Below, piece by piece: positions 4,589 through 11,082 of a stretch of DNA of 11,082 nt. Position 1 is the first letter of the stretch, and every line of letters begins with the position of its first letter. The DNA is from an uncultured Clostridia bacterium. GTDB lineage: Bacteria > Bacillota > Clostridia > Oscillospirales > Acutalibacteraceae. The DNA lies in assembly GCA_945875045.1 (NCBI GenBank), contig CAMCIX010000022.1:1-11082 (forward strand). Reading direction: 5' to 3'. The notes beneath the pieces were generated by a model. That model had not been told where the DNA came from, searched no databases, and saw only the letters and a list, made by a program, of their open reading frames with translations. Made by a program: the position numbers and the translations under genes.

Positions 4589-7500
4589 ATGACGGATAAA
4601 GGACTTTACCGACAGCAATTTGAGCACGACGCCTGCGGTATCGGCGCGGTTGTTAATGTGGACGGAATTAAGAGCCACAGGGTTGTCGATAACGCGCTTT
4701 CCATTGTTGAAAAGCTTGAACACAGGGCGGGTAAGGACGCCTCGGGCGAGACGGGCGACGGCGTAGGTATACTCGTTCAGATTTCGCATAAATTTTTCTC
4801 TGCCGCCGCTAATAAGCTTGGCATTAACATAGGCGGCGAGCGGGAATACGGCGTGGGTATGTTCTTCTTCCCGCAGGACACGCTAAAGCGCAATCAGGCA
4901 AAGAAAATGCTTGAGGTTATAGCGGCTAAGGAGGGCGTGGAGTTCTTAGGCTGGCGCGAGGTCCCTATCGACAGCACTACCCTGGGCAAAAAGGCGCTCG
5001 ACTGTATGCCACACATTATGCAATGCTTCCTAAAAAAGCCCGCCGACGTTAAAAAGGGACTTGATTTTGACCGTAAGCTCTATATAATCCGCCGCGTGTT
5101 CGAGCAGAGCAACGATAATACATATGTCGTCTCCCTTTCCTCGCGCACCATTGTATATAAGGGTATGTTCCTTGTCGGTCAGTTAAGACGGTTTTATCTT
5201 GATTTGTTGGACGAAAGCTTTGAAAGCGCGATAGCACTTGTTCACTCCCGCTTTTCTACCAATACAACGCCCAGCTGGGAGCGCGCCCATCCCAACCGCT
5301 TTATACTCCATAACGGCGAGATAAACACTATCCGCGGCAATGTAGACAGAATGCTCGCCCGCGAAGAAACTATGGAAAGCACCGTTATGAAGGACGATAT
5401 GGATAAGGTTCTGCCTGTCGTTAACGCTTCGGGCTCGGATTCGGCTATGCTTGACAACACCCTCGAATTTCTTGTGATGCACGGTATGGAGCTGCCGCTT
5501 GCCGTTATGGTTACAATACCCGAGCCTTGGCGCAACAGCAAGACCATAACCAGAGCAAAGCGGGATTTTTACCACTATTATTCCACTATGATGGAGCCGT
5601 GGGACGGTCCTGCCGCAATACTCTTTTCGGACGGCGATACCGTCGGCGCGGTGCTTGACAGAAACGGTCTTCGCCCCTCAAGATATTATATAACCGACGA
5701 TAATATGCTTATTTTGTCCTCGGAGGTGGGCGTTCTCGACATTCCCGCAGAGCATATCGTAAAGAAAAGCCGCCTTGAACCGGGTAAAATGCTGCTTGTT
5801 GACACCGCAAACAAGCGCATTATATCCGACGAGGAGTGCAAGAAATATTACGCCACGAGAAAGCCCTACGGCGAGTGGCTTGATCAGAACCTTGTGCGGC
5901 TTGACGAGCTTAAAATGCCCAACTGCCGCATTGAGCGGTACGATCAACAGACGAGAGACAGACTTTATAAGGCGTTTGGCTACACCTATGAGGATATTAA
6001 AGACGCAATAATTCCTATGGCGAAGAACGGCGCGGAGGCTACTGCCGCTATGGGTACGGATATTCCGCTTGCAATGCTTTCGGAAAAGCATCAGCCCCTC
6101 TTTAACTATTTTAAACAGCTTTTCGCGCAGGTCACCAACCCGCCTATCGACGCTATCCGCGAGGAGGTTGTGACAGATACGAGCGTATATGTCGGCTCGG
6201 ACGGAAATCTGCTTGAGGAAAAGGCGTCCAACTGCGTTGTACTTGAAATTCCCAACCCGATTATTACCTCGGCGGAGCTTGTAAAGATTAAGGCAATCGA
6301 CCGCCCCGGCTTTAAGGTTGAGACCGTTTCTCTGCTTTACTATAAAAACACCCCGCTTGAAAGAGCGCTTGACCACCTGTTTGTGGAGTGCGACCGCGCC
6401 TATAAAAACGGAGCGAATATTCTTATACTTTCCGACCGCGGGGTGGACGAAAACCACGTGGCTATTCCGTCTCTGCTTGCGGTGTCGGCGATTGAACAGC
6501 ACCTTATCCGCACCAAAAAGCGCACTGCGCTGTCGGTTATTTTAGAGAGCGCAGAGCCGCGGGATGTTCACCAGTTCGCAACCCTTTTGGGCTACGGCGC
6601 AAGGGCGGTAAACCCCTATCTTGCCGAGGAATGTATCACAGAGCTTATCGATTTAAAGCTCCTTGACAAGGACTATCACACCGCTATCCGCGATTATAAC
6701 AGCGCAATACTCCACGGTATCGTTAAAATCGCTTCAAAAATGGGTATTTCCACAATTCAGTCCTACCAGTCCTCCCAGATTTTCGAGGCTATCGGCATAA
6801 AGAAGGAGGTCATAGACCGCTACTTCACCAACACCGTAAGCCGTGTGGGCGGTATAGGGCTTGAAGAGATAAACGAGGGGGTTGAGTATCGCCACAGCCA
6901 CGCCTTTGACCCGCTGGGGTTGGGCGTTGACACCACCCTTGACAGCGTGGGGGAGCATAAGCTCAGAACAGGCAGCGACAAGGAAGACCATATGTACAGC
7001 CCCGAAACCGTTATTGCGCTTAGGGAGGCTACCCAGTTAGGCTCTTACAAACGGTTTAAGGAGTATACCGCTATGGTGGACAACGAAAGACGTCCCCACA
7101 CTCTGCGCGGTCTTCTTGATTTTAACACCGAAAATGTGACACCTGTTTCCATCGACGAGGTTGAGCCTGTAAGCGAGATTGTAAAACGCTTTAAGACAGG
7201 CGCTATGTCCTACGGCTCTATTTCCGAAGAGGCGCACGAGTGTATGGCGATTGCTATGAACCGTTTGGGCGGCAAGTCGAACTCGGGCGAGGGCGGCGAA
7301 AAGCCAAATAGATTAGGCACAGAGCGCAACAGCGCGATTAAACAGGTAGCCTCGGGCAGATTCGGCGTAACGAGCGAATACTTGGTTTCCGCAAAGGAAA
7401 TTCAGATTAAAATGGCGCAGGGCGCAAAGCCCGGCGAGGGCGGACATCTGCCGGGTAAAAAGGTTTACCCGTGGATTGCTAAGACCCGTTATTCCACACC

Positions 7501-9106
7501 GGGCGTTTCCCTTATTTCACCCCCGCCCCACCACGATATTTATTCTATCGAGGACTTAGCACAGCTTATTTTTGACCTTAAAAACGCCAACCGCGACGCG
7601 AGAATCTCGGTAAAGCTTGTCTCCGAAGCGGGGGTCGGCACAATAGCCGCGGGCGTTGCAAAGGCAGGCGCGCAGGTAGTCCTCATTTCGGGCTATGACG
7701 GCGGCACGGGAGCGGCACCCCAAAGCTCTATTCACAATGCGGGACTTCCGTGGGAATTGGGTCTTGCCGAGGCGCACCAGACTCTCATAAGCAACGGGCT
7801 TCGTTCAAGGGTTATACTTGAAACCGACGGCAAGCTTATGAGCGGTAGGGACGTTGCAATAGCGGCAATACTCGGTGCGGAGGAGTTCGGCTTTGCCACC
7901 GCTCCGCTTATCACAATGGGCTGTATTATGATGCGGGTCTGCAATCTTGATACTTGTCCCTGCGGTGTTGCCACACAAAATCCCGAGCTTAGAAAGCGTT
8001 TCTGCGGCAAGCCTGAATACGTTATGAACTTTATGAACTATATCGCCGAGGAGCTGCGAGAGATTATGGCTTCTTTAGGGGTAAGAACGGTTGAGGAATT
8101 AGTCGGCAGAACCGATTTAATAAAGGTTCGCGAGAGGACCGTTACAAAGCGCGCCGCAATGGCGGATCTTTCGCAGATTCTTTATAACGTGGATGCGCCG
8201 TCTGATGAAAAGCATTTCAGGAAAGAAAATGTATACAACTTCGAGCTTGAAAAGACGGTGGACGAGAGCGTTATAATCCCCGCCTTTAAGACCGCCCTTA
8301 AAACAGGCAAGCCTAAGAAAATCGAGGTCGAGGTTTCAAGCACGAACCGAACCGTAGGTACGATTTTTGGCTCGGAAATCACAAAGAAATACAAAAACAC
8401 CCTGCCTGATGATACCTATACCATAGAGTGTCACGGCGGAGGCGGTCAGTCCTTCGGCGCCTTTATTCCTAAAGGTCTTACCATAAGCCTTACGGGCGAC
8501 AGCAACGACTATTTCGGCAAGGGACTTTCGGGCGGTAAGCTTATTGTAAAGCCCGACGATAACGCCGCTTACAAGGCGGAGGAAAACATTATTATCGGTA
8601 ACGTTGCCCTTTACGGCGCGACCTCGGGAGAGGCTTACATTAACGGTATCGCGGGCGAGCGCTTCTGCGTGCGTAATTCGGGCGCGTACGCCGTCTGCGA
8701 GGGTACGGGCGACCACGGCTGTGAGTATATGACGGGCGGAAGAGCCGTTATCTTAGGACCTACGGGCAAGAACTTTGCCGCGGGTATGAGCGGCGGTATC
8801 GCCTATGTGCTGGACGAAAATTACGATTTCTATTTACGCCTTAACAAAGCGCTTGTAACTATGACCGGCGTTGAGGAAAAGCACGACATTGAGGAGCTTC
8901 GCACAATGATTGAAAAGCACGTTGCGGCGACAGGCTCACCTAAGGGCAAGCGCATACTTCACGATTTTGCAAACTACCTGCCATACTTTAAGAAGATAGT
9001 GCCTAACGATTACAGCCGTATGTTGGGTGAAATAAGCCGCTTTGAGGAAAAGGGACTTTCCCGTGACGAGGCGGAGCTTGAAGCCTTCTACTCAGTGCAG
9101 AATTAA
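4589..9106 (+). CDS. gltB: Glutamate synthase, large (alpha) subunit
   Basis: This subunit hydrolyses glutamine, channels the ammonia, and forms glutamate from 2-oxoglutarate with electrons passed from GltD. The 1505-residue length is typical. A short propeptide ends before Cys16 (HDA|CGIG), the nucleophile exposed after processing of the type 2 amidotransferase domain (about 16-430). A central domain follows (roughly 480-770, with NPPIDAIREE near 517). The FMN synthase domain (about 830-1200) shows GAMSYGSIS, GGEKPNRLG, SVKLVSEAGVG and GYDGGTGAAP. Cysteines 1112, 1118 and 1123 bind the 3Fe-4S cluster. The C-terminal GXGXG beta-helix (about 1280-1430) ends the protein. The start has GGGGG eight bases ahead (4576-4580). 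gltD follows 12 bases downstream. Control may act through the leader terminator at 4521-4562. Cys1125 adds a fourth cysteine beside the cluster, where valine or similar is common. Confidence 0.98.
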   Translation: MTDKGLYRQQFEHDACGIGAVVNVDGIKSHRVVDNALSIVEKLEHRAGKDASGETGDGVGILVQISHKFFSAAANKLGINIGGEREYGVGMFFFPQDTLKRNQAKKMLEVIAAKEGVEFLGWREVPIDSTTLGKKALDCMPHIMQCFLKKPADVKKGLDFDRKLYIIRRVFEQSNDNTYVVSLSSRTIVYKGMFLVGQLRRFYLDLLDESFESAIALVHSRFSTNTTPSWERAHPNRFILHNGEINTIRGNVDRMLAREETMESTVMKDDMDKVLPVVNASGSDSAMLDNTLEFLVMHGMELPLAVMVTIPEPWRNSKTITRAKRDFYHYYSTMMEPWDGPAAILFSDGDTVGAVLDRNGLRPSRYYITDDNMLILSSEVGVLDIPAEHIVKKSRLEPGKMLLVDTANKRIISDEECKKYYATRKPYGEWLDQNLVRLDELKMPNCRIERYDQQTRDRLYKAFGYTYEDIKDAIIPMAKNGAEATAAMGTDIPLAMLSEKHQPLFNYFKQLFAQVTNPPIDAIREEVVTDTSVYVGSDGNLLEEKASNCVVLEIPNPIITSAELVKIKAIDRPGFKVETVSLLYYKNTPLERALDHLFVECDRAYKNGANILILSDRGVDENHVAIPSLLAVSAIEQHLIRTKKRTALSVILESAEPRDVHQFATLLGYGARAVNPYLAEECITELIDLKLLDKDYHTAIRDYNSAILHGIVKIASKMGISTIQSYQSSQIFEAIGIKKEVIDRYFTNTVSRVGGIGLEEINEGVEYRHSHAFDPLGLGVDTTLDSVGEHKLRTGSDKEDHMYSPETVIALREATQLGSYKRFKEYTAMVDNERRPHTLRGLLDFNTENVTPVSIDEVEPVSEIVKRFKTGAMSYGSISEEAHECMAIAMNRLGGKSNSGEGGEKPNRLGTERNSAIKQVASGRFGVTSEYLVSAKEIQIKMAQGAKPGEGGHLPGKKVYPWIAKTRYSTPGVSLISPPPHHDIYSIEDLAQLIFDLKNANRDARISVKLVSEAGVGTIAAGVAKAGAQVVLISGYDGGTGAAPQSSIHNAGLPWELGLAEAHQTLISNGLRSRVILETDGKLMSGRDVAIAAILGAEEFGFATAPLITMGCIMMRVCNLDTCPCGVATQNPELRKRFCGKPEYVMNFMNYIAEELREIMASLGVRTVEELVGRTDLIKVRERTVTKRAAMADLSQILYNVDAPSDEKHFRKENVYNFELEKTVDESVIIPAFKTALKTGKPKKIEVEVSSTNRTVGTIFGSEITKKYKNTLPDDTYTIECHGGGGQSFGAFIPKGLTISLTGDSNDYFGKGLSGGKLIVKPDDNAAYKAEENIIIGNVALYGATSGEAYINGIAGERFCVRNSGAYAVCEGTGDHGCEYMTGGRAVILGPTGKNFAAGMSGGIAYVLDENYDFYLRLNKALVTMTGVEEKHDIEELRTMIEKHVAATGSPKGKRILHDFANYLPYFKKIVPNDYSRMLGEISRFEEKGLSRDEAELEAFYSVQN

Positions 9107-9118
9107 GGGGGGATAACA

Positions 9119-10603
9119 ATGGGAAAGGCAACAGGATTTTTAGATTACGACAGAAAAGAAAACAAGGCGGTAGAGCCTGCCGACAGAATTAAGAATTTTA
9201 AGGAATTTCATACATCAATGTCAAAGCCCGCGCGCCAGTCGCAGGGGGCGAGGTGTATGAACTGCGGCGTACCCTTCTGCCAGTCGGCTATGAAACTCTC
9301 CGGTATGGTTTCGGGCTGTCCGCTCCACAACCTTATACCCGAGTGGAATGACGAGATATTTAAGGGCAACTGGGAAAACGCCCTCAAAAGGCTTACCAAA
9401 ACCAACAGCTTCCCCGAGTTTACGGGCAGGGTATGTCCCGCGCTGTGCGAGGCGGCATGCTCCTGCGGGCTTTACGGCGACCCTGTAACCGTTAAGGAAA
9501 ACGAGCTTGCGATAATCGAAAACGGCTTTAAAAACGGCTTTGTAAAGCCCGTTATCCCCGAGGTAAGAACGGGTAAAAGGGTGGCGATTATAGGCTCAGG
9601 TCCCTCGGGACTTGCCTGTGCGGAGCGGCTTAATAAGCGCGGACACTCGGTTACGGTTTACGAAAAGGACGACCGTATAGGCGGACTTTTAATGTACGGC
9701 ATACCCAATATGAAGCTTGAAAAGAGCGTTGTTGACCGCCGAGTTAACCTAATGAAAAAAGAGGGCGTCGTCTTTAAAACGGGTGTGGACGTCGGTAAGG
9801 ACATAACAGCGGAGGAGCTGACGAAAGAATATGACGCGGTTGTGCTTTGCTGCGGTGCGGGCAATCCGCGAGACCTAAAGGTCGAAAACCGCGAGGTCGG
9901 TGGCGTGTATTTCGCGGTGGATTTCCTAAAGTCCACAACTAAGGCTTTACTCGATAACGGGCTTAAGGAAGGCTTTGTTTCGGCAAAGGATAAAAACGTT
10001 ATTATAGTCGGCGGCGGCGACACGGGCAACGACTGCGTAGGAACCTGTATCCGTCACGGCTGTAAATCGGTAACCCAGCTTGAAATGATGCCGAAATTGC
10101 CCGACGAAAGAGCTGAAAGCAACCCTTGGCCGCAGTACCCGAGGGTTTGCAAGACCGATTACGGTCAGGAGGAGGCTAAAGCCGTCTTCGGGCACGACCC
10201 TCGAATTTACTGCACAACCGTAAAGGAATTTATTCCCGACGAAAACGGAAATATCAAGGCGGTAGTTACTGTAGGCTTAGAGCCCAAAAAGGACGAAAAG
10301 ACCGGCAGAACGGTTATGAGCGAGATAGAAAACAGCGAAAAAACGCTGGATTGCGACCTCTTACTCATCGCCGCAGGCTTTTTAGGACCTAAGGATTATA
10401 TTGCCGACGCTTTCGGTACAGAGCGGGATTTTAGGAGCAATATTTCTACTCCCGAAAGCTCTTATAAGACAAATATCGACAAGGTTTTTGCCGCGGGCGA
10501 CGCACGGCGCGGACAGTCGCTTGTAGTCTGGGCGATAGCCGAGGGCAGAGCGGCGGCAAAGGAAATTGACGAATATTTGATGGGCTACACCAACCTTATT
10601 TGA
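9119..10603 (+). CDS. gltD: Glutamate synthase, small (beta) subunit
   Basis: GltD takes electrons from NAD(P)H through FAD and passes them by Fe-S clusters to GltB. The 494-residue product is of normal length. The N-terminal cysteine-rich region carries C46, C49, C54 and C67 (CMNCGVPFC, SGCP) and C106, C110, C114 and C116, the ligands of the two 4Fe-4S clusters. The FAD-binding motif GSGPSG is at 159-164, followed by VYEKDDRIGGLLMYGIP. The NAD(P)H-binding motif GGGDTG is at 298-303. The C-terminal FAD contact is AAGDARRGQSLVVWAI. The start at 9119 lies six bases after a GGGGGG tract (9107-9112). It is co-transcribed with gltB. No clear terminator follows, only a weak AACAC/GTGTT hairpin, so some read-through into rpsT is possible. 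NADPH rather than NADH is assumed from bacterial relatives. Confidence 0.97.
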   Translation: MGKATGFLDYDRKENKAVEPADRIKNFKEFHTSMSKPARQSQGARCMNCGVPFCQSAMKLSGMVSGCPLHNLIPEWNDEIFKGNWENALKRLTKTNSFPEFTGRVCPALCEAACSCGLYGDPVTVKENELAIIENGFKNGFVKPVIPEVRTGKRVAIIGSGPSGLACAERLNKRGHSVTVYEKDDRIGGLLMYGIPNMKLEKSVVDRRVNLMKKEGVVFKTGVDVGKDITAEELTKEYDAVVLCCGAGNPRDLKVENREVGGVYFAVDFLKSTTKALLDNGLKEGFVSAKDKNVIIVGGGDTGNDCVGTCIRHGCKSVTQLEMMPKLPDERAESNPWPQYPRVCKTDYGQEEAKAVFGHDPRIYCTTVKEFIPDENGNIKAVVTVGLEPKKDEKTGRTVMSEIENSEKTLDCDLLLIAAGFLGPKDYIADAFGTERDFRSNISTPESSYKTNIDKVFAAGDARRGQSLVVWAIAEGRAAAKEIDEYLMGYTNLI

Positions 10604-10631
10604 TAAAAAACACGATATTTTAAAAAAAGTG

Positions 10632-10660
10632 TTGCATTTTCGGCTGATTTGTGGTATTAT
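10632..10660 (+). promoter_or_regulatory. Promoter of rpsT
   Basis: The -35 box TTGCAT (10632-10637), a 17-base spacer and -10 box TATTAT (10655-10660) lie between gltD and rpsT. Transcription would start near 10667, giving a leader of about 65 bases. The leader contains only weak pairing (for example GTCC with GGAC) and no recognised riboswitch. Confidence 0.8.
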
Positions 10661-10731
10661 AACTTGTACTGTGAGTTAGTCCGAAGCATAATTCTTATTG
10701 TTTGGGACGTCAAATGTTAGGAGGTGTCATA

Positions 10732-10995
10732 ATGCCGAACATTAAATCTGCTAAAAAGCGCGTTTTGGTAAGCAAAGCCAACTATGAGCACAACAAGGCT
10801 TACCGTTCCGCTTTAAGAACAGCCGTTAAGAAAGCCGACGCCGCTATTGACGCTAAATCCGCCGATATGGCAGAGGTCGTAAACGCCGCTGTTAAGAAGA
10901 TAGATCAGGCCGCTGTTAAGGGAATTATCCACAAGAACAACGCGGCAAGAAAGAAATCTGCCTTAGTTACACGTTATAACAAGGTTAAGGCTTAA
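10732..10995 (+). CDS. rpsT: 30S ribosomal protein S20
   Basis: S20 binds 16S rRNA early in assembly of the small ribosomal subunit. The 87-residue product begins MPNIKSAKKR, the family hallmark, is rich in Lys and Ala, and is predicted to be a three-helix bundle. The C-terminal region KGIIHKNNAARKKSALV (63-79) is also typical, and the length is normal. The start is the ATG at 10732, seven bases after a perfect AGGAGG tract (10719-10724). A longer in-frame extension from 10702 would cover that ribosome binding site and is rejected. It is a single-gene unit with its own promoter and terminator. Confidence 0.98.
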   Translation: MPNIKSAKKRVLVSKANYEHNKAYRSALRTAVKKADAAIDAKSADMAEVVNAAVKKIDQAAVKGIIHKNNAARKKSALVTRYNKVKA

Positions 10996-11029
10996 TGACA
11001 GCTTTTTAACTCAATGTCATACTAAAAAG

Positions 11030-11061
11030 AACCCGATTCGGTATTATCCGAGTCGGGTTTT
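11030..11061 (+). terminator. Rho-independent terminator of rpsT
   Basis: A 12-pair stem (arms 11030-11041 and 11048-11059, six-base loop 11042-11047) ends in TTTT (11058-11061). The one non-standard pair, 11037 with 11052, is U-G in plus-strand RNA, so the hairpin fits rightward transcription. The run AAAAA before it (11024-11028) may let it work leftward as well. Confidence 0.88.
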
Positions 11062-11082
11062 AATTATAGCTCCGTACACTTG

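Noticed and set aside
5678..6502. A 274-residue open frame on the minus strand opposite gltB
   Set aside because: It lies wholly inside gltB, its product is rich in Val, Arg and Asn with no recognisable domain, and it arises from codon bias of the real gene.
10995..11020. ATGACA/TGTCAT inverted repeat after rpsT as a terminator
   Set aside because: Only six pairs, overlaps the stop codon and is not followed by a T run; the hairpin at 11030-11061 is far better.
1..11082. A CRISPR array, defence system, biosynthetic cluster or other undescribed multi-gene system
   Set aside because: Every long frame with good start signals is a recognised core gene; no repeat array or unexplained gene cluster is present.

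Overview
The window looks like the end of an assembled contig from a Clostridia-type Firmicute, plausibly a gut Oscillospiraceae/Ruminococcaceae relative. The grounds are a 56-residue clostridial 2[4Fe-4S] ferredoxin, a RicT (YaaT/PSP1) gene next to holB, strong AGGAGG-type ribosome binding sites, consensus sigma-A promoters that all have 17-bp spacers, and moderate GC content. This placement is inferred from gene content only. The first 45 bases are not genomic: they are the tail of an Illumina P5 oligo, an 8-base i5 index and the complete Nextera read-1 adapter.

Bases 46-4360 are read on the minus strand. From right to left the genes are trpS, holB (4-base ATGA overlap) and ricT, which look like one operon; a separately promoted ferredoxin gene with its own terminator; smpB with its own strong promoter; ssrA (tmRNA) with a terminator; and the first codons of a truncated unknown gene. 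SmpB and tmRNA form the trans-translation ribosome rescue system and sit together as partners.

Bases 4361-4588 are a divergent control region. It holds the trpS promoter on the minus strand and, on the plus strand, a near-consensus promoter for gltB. The gltB promoter spacer contains an inverted repeat, and its short leader contains an intrinsic terminator that could act as an attenuator.

Bases 4589-10603 are gltB and gltD, the large and small subunits of NADPH-type glutamate synthase (GOGAT), 12 bases apart. Together they turn glutamine plus 2-oxoglutarate into two glutamates. Bases 10604-11082 hold a strong promoter, rpsT (ribosomal protein S20) and its terminator.

I see no mobile element, CRISPR array, phage gene or defence system. 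The genes are core housekeeping genes. The points worth a second look are regulatory (gltB leader and promoter repeat), the tmRNA tag, a few gene-order and residue details, and the leftover sequencing adapter.
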